A stretch of DNA of 64,000 nt from Bordetella petrii (GTDB taxonomy: Bacteria; Pseudomonadota; Gammaproteobacteria; Burkholderiales; Burkholderiaceae_B), in NCBI GenBank assembly GCA_017745595.1, contig WMBV01000026.1, forward strand, positions 28,529 to 92,528, written 5' to 3'. Shown in pieces: positions 27,840 through 36,530 of this stretch. A model generated the notes under the pieces. The model searched no databases and had not been told where the DNA came from. It worked only from the letters and a program-made list of their open reading frames with translations. Every line of letters begins with the position of its first letter. Within the stretch, counting starts at the first letter, position 1. The position numbers and the translations under genes were made by a program.

Positions 27840-28118
27840 TTAGGGGTTTGACTGGGGAGCTTGGGCGTCGAGCGCAAGCGCATGGATGGGATGGGGGATC
27901 AAATCGTGCAAAAGATCATACACCAGGCGATGGCGGGCAACCGGCGATAAACCGGCGAAGCGGGCCGCCACGATATGCACGTGGTAATGGCCCGCGCCGC
28001 CTTGCGCGCCGGCGTGGCCGGCGTGCAGGTGCGAGTCGTCGCGGATGTCGAGCTGGACGGGGTCGAGCACGGCCAGACGGGTGCTGATCAGGGCGATGCG
28101 GTCGGTGGCGTCGGACAT
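27840..28118 (-). CDS. BolA family protein
   Basis: 92-residue protein of the BolA/YrbA fold, a family that works with monothiol glutaredoxins in iron-sulfur and stress biology. The conserved His-rich core is present (DDSHLHAGHAGAQGGAGHYHVHIVAARFAGLSPVARHRLVYDLL). It starts 26 bp after yciB and ends 9 bp before par27 on the same strand. It is longer than the YrbA subgroup and lacks extra domains. Confidence 0.9.
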   Translation of the reverse strand: MSDATDRIALISTRLAVLDPVQLDIRDDSHLHAGHAGAQGGAGHYHVHIVAARFAGLSPVARHRLVYDLLHDLIPHPIHALALDAQAPQSNP

Positions 28119-28143
28119 GGGGCGCGGAAAACAGGAGGCGATG

Positions 28144-28716
28144 TCAGTCTTGGGCGTCGTTGCCGGCTTCGGGCTGGCGGGGCTGCTGCATATGGCGGCC
28201 CAGCCACAGCGACTGGCCGATGACGAAGACCAGCAGCAGGCCCATCAGGCCGAAGACCTTGAAGTTGACCCACTGCGATTCGGTGAATTGGCCGGAAAAC
28301 GCCACGTACAGGTTGACGGCGCCCGCGGCCAGGAAAAACAGCGCCCAGCTGAGGTTGAGTTTGTCCCAGGCGGCGTCGGGCAGTTCGATCTGCGTGCCGA
28401 GCAGGCGGCGCATCAGGTTGCGCTTGAACAGCACGCGCGCGCCCAGCAGGGCGCCGCCGAACAGCCAGTACAGTACCGTGGGCTTCCATTTGATGAAGAC
28501 GTCGCTGTGCAGCCACAACGTGGCCCCGCCGAAAATGACGATGACCGACAGGTTGATCCAGTGCGTGGCCTCGATGCGCTTGCCGGTGGCCCGCAGCCAG
28601 ACGAACTGCGCCACCGAGGCGGCGATGGCCACCGCCGTGGCGGTGTAGATGTCGGCGAACCGGTACGCGATGAAGAAAAGAATCAGCGGGAACAGGTCGA
28701 ACAGGAATTTCTTCAT
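28144..28716 (-). CDS. yciB: Inner membrane septation protein A family (YciB/IspZ)
   Basis: 190-residue polytopic membrane protein beginning MKKFLFDLFPLILFFIAYRF, the typical start of the YciB/IspZ family linked to cell envelope synthesis and division. Five or so membrane helices are seen. The start codon directly abuts the msrB stop, with bolA downstream. The precise biochemical role of the family is not settled. Confidence 0.9.
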   Translation of the reverse strand: MKKFLFDLFPLILFFIAYRFADIYTATAVAIAASVAQFVWLRATGKRIEATHWINLSVIVIFGGATLWLHSDVFIKWKPTVLYWLFGGALLGARVLFKRNLMRRLLGTQIELPDAAWDKLNLSWALFFLAAGAVNLYVAFSGQFTESQWVNFKVFGLMGLLLVFVIGQSLWLGRHMQQPRQPEAGNDAQD

Positions 28717-29115
28717 TCAGTCTTCAAGCGGTTCGAATTGGAGCGACAGCGAATTGATGCAATAGCGCAGGCCGGTGGGTTCGGGGCCGTCGGGGAAGAC
28801 ATGGCCGAGATGGGCGTCGCAGATGTTGCACATGACTTCGGTGCGGACCATGCCGTGCGAGGTGTCGCGTTCTTCGCGGACCCGGGCGGGATCGAGGGGC
28901 TCGAAGTAGCTGGGCCAGCCACAGCCCGCGTCGAATTTGGTGTCGGACGCGAACAGGGGGGTGCCGCAGCCCACGCAGCGGTAGATGCCGTGGGTGGTGG
29001 TGTCCCAGTAACGGCCGGTGAAGGCCCGCTCGGTGCCTTTCTGGCGCGCGACGGCGTATTCTTCGGGGGTTAGCTGGGCGCGCCATTCGGCGTCGGTTTT
29101 GCGTACTTTTTCCAT
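28717..29115 (-). CDS. msrB: Peptide-methionine (R)-S-oxide reductase
   Basis: Reduces R-methionine sulfoxide in proteins; 132 residues. Two CxxC zinc motifs are present ([10 protein letters not shown] and [12 protein letters not shown]). CGWPSYFEP and the catalytic Cys in [12 protein letters not shown] complete the family pattern. It is the first gene of the msrB-yciB-bolA-par27 group and is divergent from bioM by 52 bp. Confidence 0.95.
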   Translation of the reverse strand: MEKVRKTDAEWRAQLTPEEYAVARQKGTERAFTGRYWDTTTHGIYRCVGCGTPLFASDTKFDAGCGWPSYFEPLDPARVREERDTSHGMVRTEVMCNICDAHLGHVFPDGPEPTGLRYCINSLSLQFEPLED

Positions 29116-29167
29116 ATGCAGTATTGGAGCCCGTTACAGTGAAATGGTTCGGGCATAATCCCGCTCC

Positions 29168-29845
29168 ATGTTAATCGAGTTTGACCAGGCCGTTGTGGCC
29201 ACGCCGCATTCCCAGGCGCTCAAGGGGGTCAGCCTGACCCTCGCGCAGCGCCGGATCGGCGTCGTCGGCCCGAACGGCGCCGGCAAAAGCACCCTGGCCA
29301 AACTGCTGAACGGCCTGGTGCTGCCCACCACCGGCCGGGTACTGGTCGACGGCCTGGACACCCGCCGCGACCTGAAAGCCGTGCGCCGGCGGGTGGGATT
29401 CGTGTTCCAGAACCCCGAGAACCAGATCGTCTATCCCATCGTACGCGAAGACCTGGCCTTTGGCCTGAAGCCCCTGGGCCTTCCCGCCGCCGAGTGCGCC
29501 CGCCGCATCGGCGCCCGCCTGGACGAACTGGGGGTGGGGCACCTGGCCGACCGGGCCAGCCACACCCTGTCGGGCGGCGAATGCCAGCTGGTCGCGCTGG
29601 CCTCGGTACTGGTCATGGAGCCCGCCCTGGTGGTGTTCGACGAACCCACCACCCAGCTCGACCTGCGCAACCGCAACCGGGTCGCCCGGGCCATCGGCGC
29701 GCTGGACCGGCCCGCGGTGGTCGTCAGCCACGACCTGGACCTGTTGGGCGACTTCGACCGGGTGCTGGTGGTGGTGGACGGGCGCATCGCCGCCGACGAC
29801 GCGCCCGGCCCGGCGCTGCGCTGGTACCGCGAGCACTGCGCATGA
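29168..29845 (+). CDS. bioM: Biotin ECF transporter ATPase BioM
   Basis: Energising ABC ATPase of a biotin uptake system; 225 residues. Walker A is GPNGAGKST, the Q-loop region FVFQNPENQIVYPIVREDLAFG is characteristic of energy-coupling-factor ATPases, the signature is LSGGECQLVALAS, Walker B is ALVVFDEPTTQLDLRN, and the H-loop is VSHDLDLL. The stop overlaps the bioN start by 4 bp. A possible -10 (CATAAT) lies about 12 bp before the ATG. Confidence 0.9.
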   Translation: MLIEFDQAVVATPHSQALKGVSLTLAQRRIGVVGPNGAGKSTLAKLLNGLVLPTTGRVLVDGLDTRRDLKAVRRRVGFVFQNPENQIVYPIVREDLAFGLKPLGLPAAECARRIGARLDELGVGHLADRASHTLSGGECQLVALASVLVMEPALVVFDEPTTQLDLRNRNRVARAIGALDRPAVVVSHDLDLLGDFDRVLVVVDGRIAADDAPGPALRWYREHCA

Positions 29846-30438
29846 TGATCGAACCTTTATATATCGACGGCCACGGACCGCTGCATCGCGCGCCGGCGGC
29901 CCCGAAACTGGCATTGCTGGTGGTGGCCGGGCTGGTGCTGTTCGCGGTGCGCGACCCGCGCTGGCTGGGTCTGGCGGCGGCGCTGGCGGCGCTGCTGGTC
30001 TGGTCTACCGGCGTGGGCGCCGCGGCCCTGTGGCGCCAATTGCGCGGCCTGATCTGGGTGCTGGCCGCCATCGGCGTGTTCACGCTGGTCTTCCAGGGCT
30101 GGCTGGCCGCGGCCGCGGTGTTGTTGCGCATCGCCGCCCTGGTGGGCCTGGCGCTGGCGGTAACGCTGTCGACCCGCAGTTCCGCCCTGATCGCGGTCTG
30201 CGAGCAGGCCCTGCGGCCCCTGCAGCGGCTGGGCCTGCTGGATGCCGGCAAGGTGGCCCTGGCGCTGGCGCTGGCGCTGCGCTTCGTGCCCGAGATCTGG
30301 CGCCACTATCAGGAAATCCGCGAAGCCCAGGCCGCGCGCGGGCTGGCGCGGCATCCGCTGGCCCTGGTCGTGCCGCTGGTGGTGCGCACCCTGAAGCGGG
30401 CCGAGCAAGTCGCCCAGGCCATCGACGCGCGCAGCTAG
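29842..30438 (+). CDS. bioN: Biotin ECF transporter transmembrane component BioN
   Basis: T-component of the ECF transporter, 198 residues with four or five membrane helices. It has the coupling motif EAQAARG (residues in REAQAARGLARH) that contacts the ATPase. The ATG at 29842 overlaps the bioM stop. bioY follows after 78 bp. Membership rests on position between bioM and bioY plus the Ala-Arg-Gly motif. Confidence 0.88.
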   Translation: MMIEPLYIDGHGPLHRAPAAPKLALLVVAGLVLFAVRDPRWLGLAAALAALLVWSTGVGAAALWRQLRGLIWVLAAIGVFTLVFQGWLAAAAVLLRIAALVGLALAVTLSTRSSALIAVCEQALRPLQRLGLLDAGKVALALALALRFVPEIWRHYQEIREAQAARGLARHPLALVVPLVVRTLKRAEQVAQAIDARS

Positions 30439-30516
30439 AGCATCGGAAATGCGCCCGCCCCACCTCGTGTCCGCCCGCGCATGCCGCCACCGAAGATTTT
30501 CCAGGAGCCTACTACG

Positions 30517-31080
30517 ATGAAAACCCAAGACACCGTGTTGATCGCGCTGTTCGCCGCGCTGATCGTCGTGCTGAGCCTGATGCCGCCGATTCCGCTGCCC
30601 GCCATTCCCGTGCCGGTGACGCTGCAGACGCTGGGCACCATGCTGGCGGGCGCCATGCTGGGGCCGGTGCGCGGCGGCCTGGCGTGCCTGCTGTATCTGC
30701 TGCTGGCCGCCATCGGCCTGCCGGTGCTGCCCGGCGGGCGCGGCGGGCTGGGCGTATTCTTCGGCCCCACCGGCGGCTTCCTGGTGGGCATGGCGCTGGG
30801 CGCCTGCGTCACCGGGTGGCTGGCGCGCCGGGTCGCCGCGCGGGCCTCGAACGCGGGCCTGGCCGTGGCCGGTTACGTGCTGGCCTGCCTGGTGGGCGGC
30901 ATCGCGGTGGTGTACGCCGTCGGGGTGCCCTGGCTGGCCGCGGTGACGCAAATGCCGCTGCCCAAGGCCGCGCTGGCGGTGGCGGCTTTTCTGCCCGGCG
31001 ACCTGGTCAAGGCGGTGGTCGCGGCATGGGTGGCGTGGCGGGTCGAGCGCGTGTGGCCCGTGCTCCGGGAATCCCCTTAA
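30517..31080 (+). CDS. bioY: Biotin transporter substrate-binding protein BioY
   Basis: S-component that captures biotin in the membrane; 187 residues, six hydrophobic helices. The family pattern is MPPIPLPAIPVPVTLQTLGTMLAGAMLGPVRGGLA and LPVLPGGRGGLGVFFGPTGGFLVG. The ATG at 30517 is chosen for the AGGAG ribosome binding site about 10 bp upstream and the typical MKTQDTVLIALFAAL start; the frame is open to 30481. With bioM and bioN it forms a complete three-part transporter, not the more common lone BioY. Confidence 0.93.
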   Translation: MKTQDTVLIALFAALIVVLSLMPPIPLPAIPVPVTLQTLGTMLAGAMLGPVRGGLACLLYLLLAAIGLPVLPGGRGGLGVFFGPTGGFLVGMALGACVTGWLARRVAARASNAGLAVAGYVLACLVGGIAVVYAVGVPWLAAVTQMPLPKAALAVAAFLPGDLVKAVVAAWVAWRVERVWPVLRESP

Positions 31081-31168
31081 TGACGCATTCAGGCAAGTTC
31101 GGCAAGATTTGTTAATGTCGAATGCGTTTGATTTTTGCGCGACAAACTAGGGTAGTCACGGGGTTTTA

Positions 31169-31204
31169 TTTGAAGGGTATTTGATACACTTCAAACGCTA
31201 TTAT
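31169..31204 (+). promoter_or_regulatory. 27-bp nested dyad and -10-like box upstream of the HAAT operon
   Basis: Perfect arms TTTGAAG (31169-31175) and CTTCAAA (31189-31195) enclose a second perfect dyad, GTAT-TTG-ATAC, with single bases between. TATTAT at 31199-31204 could be the -10 box of the downstream binding-protein gene 84 bp away. A regulator dimer or tetramer site is plausible; the regulator is unknown. Confidence 0.45.
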
Positions 31205-31287
31205 GGTTTTTTCTGTATGACGTTCAACCGGGCTTGCCATACCCCGCCCACGGGGCCACAACAAGAGCCCACACAGGAGACAACAAC

Positions 31288-32454
31288 ATGACGCGCAAGC
31301 ATTCCGGCTTGTCCGCGGCCGCCGCGGCCGTTGCCCTGAGCCTGCCGCTGCTCGCCAGCGCGCAGGTCAAGGTGGGTGTGACGCTTGCCAGCACCGGTCC
31401 GGCGGCCTCGCTGGGCATTCCCGAGCGCAATACCGTGGCGCTGCTGCCCACTGAAGTGGCCGGCCAGAAGATCGAATGGATCGTGCTGGACGATGCCACC
31501 GACACCACGCAAGCCGTGAAGAACGCGCGCAAGCTCGTTTCCGACGACAAGGTCGACGTGCTGGTCGGCACCTCGATCACCCCGGGTTCGCTGGCCATGG
31601 TCGACGTGGCGGCCGAGGCCAAGGTGCCGATGATCAGCGTGGCCGCCAGCGCCAAGATCGTCGAGCCGGTCGACGACAAGCGCCGCTGGGTCTTCAAGAC
31701 GCCGCAGAACGATGCGCTGATGGCCAGCGCGCTGGCCGACGCCATGGCCAAGGCCAAGGTCAAGACCCTGGGCTTCATCGGCTTTGCCGACGCCTATGGC
31801 GACAGCTGGCTGGCCGTGATGCGCGACGCCGTCAAGGGCAAGGGCATCGAGATTACCGCGGCCGAAAAGTACGGTCGTACCGATACCAGCGTGACCGGAC
31901 AGGTGCTCAAGCTGGTCAGCGCGAAGCCGGATGCGATTCTTATCGCCGGCGCGGGCACGCCGTCGGCGCTGCCCCAGAAAGAACTGCGCGCGCGCAATTA
32001 CCAGGGCACCATTTACCAGACCCACGGCGCGGCCAACAATGACGTGCTGCGCGTCTGCGGCAAAGACTGCGAAGGCATGCTGCTGCCCGCCGGCCCGCTG
32101 CTGGTGGCCGACCAACTGCCCGACAGCAACCCGGTGAAGCAGTCGGCGCTGGCCTACACCAAGGCCTACGAGGCCAAGTACGGCGACGGTTCCACCAACA
32201 CCTTCGGCGGCCACATGTGGGATGCCGGCCAACTGATCGTGGCCGCCGTGCCGGTGGCCCTGAAGACGGGCGCCAAGCCGGGCACGCCGGAATTCCGCGC
32301 CGCCCTGCGCGATGCGCTGGAGGGCGTGAAGAACATGGCGGCTTCGCAGGGCGTGTTCAACATGAGCCCCACCGACCATGCGGGCTTCGACGAGCGTTCG
32401 CGCGTGATGGTGAAGGTCGAGAACGGCAAGTGGGTATACCAGCCCGATCTGTAA
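31288..32454 (+). CDS. HAAT-family ABC transporter substrate-binding protein
   Basis: Periplasmic binding protein of the branched-chain amino acid (Leu/Ile/Val-binding) fold, 388 residues. The signal peptide ends near LLASAQ and the mature protein begins VKVGVTLASTGPAASLG. The GTSITPGSLAMVDVAAEAKVPMIS stretch is the usual ligand-loop region. The ATG at 31288 follows an AGGAGA site. It heads the operon with livH-, livM/G- and livF-like genes. The ligand may be an amino acid or an aromatic/organic acid. Confidence 0.9.
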   Translation: MTRKHSGLSAAAAAVALSLPLLASAQVKVGVTLASTGPAASLGIPERNTVALLPTEVAGQKIEWIVLDDATDTTQAVKNARKLVSDDKVDVLVGTSITPGSLAMVDVAAEAKVPMISVAASAKIVEPVDDKRRWVFKTPQNDALMASALADAMAKAKVKTLGFIGFADAYGDSWLAVMRDAVKGKGIEITAAEKYGRTDTSVTGQVLKLVSAKPDAILIAGAGTPSALPQKELRARNYQGTIYQTHGAANNDVLRVCGKDCEGMLLPAGPLLVADQLPDSNPVKQSALAYTKAYEAKYGDGSTNTFGGHMWDAGQLIVAAVPVALKTGAKPGTPEFRAALRDALEGVKNMAASQGVFNMSPTDHAGFDERSRVMVKVENGKWVYQPDL

Positions 32455-32500
32455 TTCCCGCCGCCGGCGCGCGCGCCCACCGCCCGCCGGCTTTCCCACG

Positions 32501-32520
32501 CACCGGCCGCCAGGCCGGTG
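32501..32520 (+). promoter_or_regulatory. Intercistronic hairpin after the binding-protein gene
   Basis: A perfect 8-bp stem (CACCGGCC/GGCCGGTG) with a GCCA loop lies in the 142-bp gap between the binding-protein gene and the permease gene. There is no T-run. Hairpins here commonly protect the upstream message or cause partial termination, giving excess binding protein. Confidence 0.5.
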
Positions 32521-32596
32521 TGTCGCATTCGCGGCATAGCCCGGCGGCCCCCGGCAATGCCGGCATCCCCAGGCAATCCCTTAAGGTAGTGGTTCG

Positions 32597-33634
32597 ATGG
32601 ATTTCACGATAGCGCTCATCCTGCTGCAGGACGGCATCGTCAACGGCGCCATCTACGCGTTGCTGGGCATGGCACTGGTGCTGGTGTTCACCGTTACCCG
32701 GGTCATCTTCATTCCGCAGGGCGAGTTCGTCGCATTCGGCGCCTTGACGCTGGCCATGCTGGTCAATGGCCGGATTCCCGGTACTGCCTACCTGCTGCCC
32801 CTGATGGGCGCCATCGTGCTGCTGCTGGAAATCGCGCGGGCGGTGCGCGGCGGCACCTGGTCGGCGCTGCCCAAGGTGCTGCTGAGCTGCCTGGCCCTGC
32901 CGCTGGGGCTGCTGTGGCTGACCACGGCCTATGCCGGCGAGGGCAATTCGCTGTGGCTGAATATGCTGCTGACGCTGGCGCTGATCATTCCCATGGGCCC
33001 CATGGTGTACCGGATCGTGTACCAGCCCCTGGCCGAAGCCTCGGTGCTGGTGCTGCTGATCGTGTCCGTGGCCGTGCACTTCGCCCTGACCGGGCTGGCC
33101 CTGGTGTTTTTCGGCGCCGAAGGCTGGCGCACGCCGGCTTTCGTCAGCGGGCAGATCAACCTGGGGCCCGCCACCTGGTCGGCGCAGAGCCTGTTCGTGG
33201 TGGGCGCCTGCGCGCTGCTGATCGTGGCGCTGTGGCTGTTCTTCGACAAGACGCTGTACGGCCGCGCGCTGCGCGCCACCGCCGTGAACCGGCGCGGCGC
33301 GCGGCTGGTGGGCATCAGCACCAGCATGTCGGGCAGCCTGACCTTCACGCTGGCGGTGGCCATCGGCGCCATGTCCGGCATGCTGATCGCCCCCATTACC
33401 ACGGTGTACTACGACACGGGCTTCCTGATCGGCCTGAAAGGGTTCGTGGGCGCCATCATCGGCGGGCTCGCCAGCTATCCGGTGGCGGCGCTGGGGTCGC
33501 TGCTGGTGGGCGTGCTCGAGGCCTTTTCGTCGTTCTGGGCCAGCGCCTACAAGGAAGTCATTGTGTTCACGCTGATCATCCCGGTTCTGGTGTGGCGGTC
33601 GTTCAGCAGCCATCACGCGGACGACGAGGAATAA
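32597..33634 (+). CDS. HAAT ABC transporter permease, LivH type
   Basis: 345-residue inner-membrane permease with about nine helices. It begins MDFTIALILLQDGIVNGAIYALLGMALVLVF, the standard LivH start. The cytoplasmic EAA-like coupling region includes YGRALRATAVNRRGARLVGIS, followed by the GAMSGMLIAP and GLKGFVGAIIGGLAS segments. It is somewhat longer than typical LivH (about 290-310), with extra residues near 75-125. The fused permease-ATPase gene begins 5 bp after its stop. Confidence 0.9.
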   Translation: MDFTIALILLQDGIVNGAIYALLGMALVLVFTVTRVIFIPQGEFVAFGALTLAMLVNGRIPGTAYLLPLMGAIVLLLEIARAVRGGTWSALPKVLLSCLALPLGLLWLTTAYAGEGNSLWLNMLLTLALIIPMGPMVYRIVYQPLAEASVLVLLIVSVAVHFALTGLALVFFGAEGWRTPAFVSGQINLGPATWSAQSLFVVGACALLIVALWLFFDKTLYGRALRATAVNRRGARLVGISTSMSGSLTFTLAVAIGAMSGMLIAPITTVYYDTGFLIGLKGFVGAIIGGLASYPVAALGSLLVGVLEAFSSFWASAYKEVIVFTLIIPVLVWRSFSSHHADDEE

Positions 33635-33639
33635 GCGCC

Positions 33640-35475
33640 ATGAACCGTCTTCTGCTCGTTGCATTCGTCGTTCTGCTGGCTGTGCTGCCGATGGTGCCGG
33701 CCACGCCGGAGTTCTGGATCACCCAGCTCAACTACATCGGCCTGGCCGCCCTGGTGGCGCTGGGCCTGGTGCTGCTGACCGGCGTGGGCGGCCTGACCTC
33801 GTTCGGCCAGGCGGCCTTCGTGGGCCTGGGCGCCTATACCACGGCCGTCATGACCAGCCATTACGGCGCCTCGCCCTGGCTGGCCCTGCCGGTGGGGCTG
33901 CTGCTGACCGCCGTGGTGGCCTACCTGCTGGGCATCATCACGCTGCGGCTGTCCGGCCATTATCTGCCGCTGGGCACCATCGCGTGGGGCCTGTCGTTGT
34001 ATTTTCTGTTCGGCAATCTGGATTGGCTGGGCAAGCACGACGGTATCGCGGGGCTCGAGCCCATCAGCGTGTTCGGGTTCTCGCTGGCCAGCGGCCGGCA
34101 TATCTATTATCTGATCTGGCTGTGCCTGCTGCTGGCGCTGTGGGCCACCAGCAATCTGCTCAGCTCGCGCCCGGGGCGCGCCATCCGCGCCCTGAAAAGC
34201 GGCGCGGGCATGGCCGAGTCGATGGGCGTGAACACGGCCGCCTACAAGGTCGTCATCTTCGTCTGGGCGGCGCTGCTGGCCTGCTTGTCGGGCTGGATCT
34301 ACGCGCACATGCAGCGCGCCGTCAGCCCCAGCCCGTTCGGCCTGAACTACGGCATCGAATACCTGTTCATGGCGGTGGTGGGCGGTGCCGGCCACGTGTG
34401 GGGCGCCGTGGTGGGGTCCGCCGTGATCCTGGGCCTGAAAGACCAGCTGCAGAACCTGCTGCCGGCGCTGCTGCACACCGACGCCAATTTCGAACTGATC
34501 GTGTTCGGCGTGCTGCTGATCCTGGTGCTGCAGTACGCGGCCAACGGGCTATGGCCGATTCTGTCGGCCGGCTGGGCGCGCCTGACGGGCGGCGCCGGTT
34601 CGCGCCGCCATCTGGCGCCGCCGCCCGCCGCGGCCGCCCTGCCGCAGCGCGAGCGGCCGCAGGGCGGCGCGCTGGTGCTGGAAGTGGACGCCATCCGCAA
34701 AGAGTTCGGCGGCCTGGTGGCGGTAAACGACATTTCGTTCAAGGTACGGGCCGGCGAAATCGTCGGCCTGATCGGCCCCAATGGCGCGGGCAAAAGCACC
34801 ACCTTCAACTTGATCAGCGGCGTGCTGCCGGCCACGCGCGGCCAGGTGCGCTTCCTGGGCGAACGGATCGACGGCCAGTCGGCCCGCGAGATCGCCCGGC
34901 GGGGCGTGGGCCGCACCTTCCAGCACGTGCAGTTGCTGCCGGGCATGTCGGTGCTGGAAAACGTGGCGCTGGGCGCGCACATGCGCGCCGAGGTGGGCGT
35001 GGTGGCGGGCGCGCTGCACAGCGAGCGTACGCAAGAGGCCCGCCTGCTGCACGAGGCGGCCACCCAGCTCAAGCGGGTCGGCCTGGGCGACTACCTGTAC
35101 GAGCAGGCCGGCAATCTGGCGCTGGGCCAGCAGCGCATCCTGGAAATCGCCCGGGCGCTGGCCAGCGATCCGGTGCTGTTGCTGCTGGACGAGCCGGCCG
35201 CGGGGCTGCGCTACAAAGAAAAGCAGGAGCTCGGACAAGTGCTGGCGCAGTTGCGCGCCGAAGGCATGAGCATCCTGCTGGTGGAACACGATATGGATTT
35301 CGTCATGCGCTTGACCAACCATCTGGTGGTAATGGATTTCGGCACCAAGCTCGCCGAGGGCGTGCCGGCCGAGGTCCAGCAGAACCCGGCCGTGCTCGAG
35401 GCCTACCTGGGCGGCATCGACGACGATCTGCCCGAGGCCGCTGCGGCGGCGCCGGCCGCCGGGAGCGCGCCATGA
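33640..35475 (+). CDS. HAAT ABC transporter LivM-LivG fusion (permease plus ATPase)
   Basis: 611-residue fusion. Residues 1 to about 330 are a LivM-type permease ([39 protein letters not shown] coupling loop). After a Pro/Ala/Arg linker, residues from about 350 are a LivG-type ATPase (Walker [11 protein letters not shown]-loop RTFQHVQL, signature [16 protein letters not shown], Walker [13 protein letters not shown]-loop VEHDMD). The signature reads LALGQQ where LSxGQQ is usual. The ATG at 33640 gives the LivM N-terminus. Its stop overlaps the livF start by 4 bp. Confidence 0.92.
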   Translation: MNRLLLVAFVVLLAVLPMVPATPEFWITQLNYIGLAALVALGLVLLTGVGGLTSFGQAAFVGLGAYTTAVMTSHYGASPWLALPVGLLLTAVVAYLLGIITLRLSGHYLPLGTIAWGLSLYFLFGNLDWLGKHDGIAGLEPISVFGFSLASGRHIYYLIWLCLLLALWATSNLLSSRPGRAIRALKSGAGMAESMGVNTAAYKVVIFVWAALLACLSGWIYAHMQRAVSPSPFGLNYGIEYLFMAVVGGAGHVWGAVVGSAVILGLKDQLQNLLPALLHTDANFELIVFGVLLILVLQYAANGLWPILSAGWARLTGGAGSRRHLAPPPAAAALPQRERPQGGALVLEVDAIRKEFGGLVAVNDISFKVRAGEIVGLIGPNGAGKSTTFNLISGVLPATRGQVRFLGERIDGQSAREIARRGVGRTFQHVQLLPGMSVLENVALGAHMRAEVGVVAGALHSERTQEARLLHEAATQLKRVGLGDYLYEQAGNLALGQQRILEIARALASDPVLLLLDEPAAGLRYKEKQELGQVLAQLRAEGMSILLVEHDMDFVMRLTNHLVVMDFGTKLAEGVPAEVQQNPAVLEAYLGGIDDDLPEAAAAAPAAGSAP

Positions 35476-36218
35476 GCCAGCCGCCGATCCTGGATGTGCG
35501 CGGGCTGAGCGCCCGCTACGGAAAAGTGGGCGCGCTCAGCGAGGCCACGCTGGCCGTCGCGCCCGGCACCATCGTGACGGTGATCGGGGCCAACGGCGCC
35601 GGCAAGTCGACCCTGCTCAATGCCACGATGGGCGCGCTGCCCAGCACCGGCCATACGGCGGGCGCGGTGCATTACGCGGGGGCCGATGTGTCGGCCTGGA
35701 GCGTCGAACGCCGCGTGGCGGCCGGCATGTCGCTGGTGCCCGAAAAGCGCGAACTGTTCGGCAGCATGTCGGTGGAAGACAACCTGCTGCTGGGCGCCTT
35801 CCGCCGCTACCGCGCCCGCGAAAGCGGCTGGCGCGGCACGCTGGATGAGGTGTTCGACCTGTTTCCGCGCCTGCGCGAGCGGCGCCGCCAAGAGGCGGGC
35901 ACGCTGTCGGGCGGCGAACGGCAGATGCTGGCCGTGGGGCGGGCCCTGATGGCCAAGCCGCGCCTGCTGATGCTGGACGAACCCAGCCTGGGCCTGGCGC
36001 CGCGCATCGTGCGCGAGATCTTCCACATCATTGCGCGGCTGCGCGAAACCGGCGTGGCCATTCTGCTGGTCGAGCAAAACGCCCGCGCCGCCCTGCAGGT
36101 GGCCGACTACGGCTACGTACTGGAAACCGGCGAAGTCGTGCTGCACGGCCCGGCCCGCGAACTGGCGGGCAATCCGCGCGTGATCGAAAGCTACCTGGGG
36201 CTGGGCAAGGGCGCGTGA
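35472..36218 (+). CDS. HAAT ABC transporter ATPase, LivF type
   Basis: Second ATPase of the transporter, 248 residues: Walker A GANGAGKST, signature LSGGERQMLAVGRAL, Walker B LLMLDEPSLGLAP, H-loop VEQNARAAL. The PEKRELFGSMSVEDNLLLG segment is typical of LivF. The ATG overlaps the LivM-LivG stop by 4 bp. It is the last gene of the operon and converges on iclR across a tandem repeat cluster. Confidence 0.92.
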   Translation: MSQPPILDVRGLSARYGKVGALSEATLAVAPGTIVTVIGANGAGKSTLLNATMGALPSTGHTAGAVHYAGADVSAWSVERRVAAGMSLVPEKRELFGSMSVEDNLLLGAFRRYRARESGWRGTLDEVFDLFPRLRERRRQEAGTLSGGERQMLAVGRALMAKPRLLMLDEPSLGLAPRIVREIFHIIARLRETGVAILLVEQNARAALQVADYGYVLETGEVVLHGPARELAGNPRVIESYLGLGKGA

Positions 36219-36234
36219 CGCCGCGTGGGCAGGA

Positions 36235-36508
36235 AGGTGTCCGAGGCTGGCTTCGGTGTCTGACACCCTGCGGGAGTCAGACACCTGGCGAAGCCGGATT
36301 CCAGGTGTCAGGCTCCGCAGGCGCCAGACACCGCTTGTGCGGAGATGTCCGCGGAGTCAGACACCTGGCGAAGCCGGATTCCAGGTGTCAGGCTCCGCAG
36401 GCGCCTGACACCGCTGGTACGGAGATGTCCGCGGAGTCAGACACCTGGCGAAGCCGGATTCCAGGTGTCGGGCTCCGCAGGTGCCTGACACCGCTTGTGC
36501 GGAGATGC
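36235..36508. repeat. GTGTCTGAC/GTGTCAGGC element, copy 5, expanded as an 80-bp tandem array
   Basis: After one hairpin unit (36255-36286), an 80-bp unit beginning ACACCTGGCGAAGCCGGATT repeats with exact 80-bp spacing at 36281, 36361 and 36441, the last copy being partial. Each unit carries AGGTGTCAGGCTCCGCAGGCGCCTGACACC plus GGAGATGTCCGCGGAGTCAG, split by single-base differences. It fills the gap between livF and the convergent iclR gene. Confidence 0.9.
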
Positions 36509-36530
36509 TGGCGCCGTCGTGGAACCCGCG

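Noticed and set aside
36235..36508. Possible CRISPR array (regular 80-bp repeats)
   Set aside because: The units are contiguous near-identical copies with no unique spacers, no cas genes are present, and the unit matches dispersed elements elsewhere in the window.
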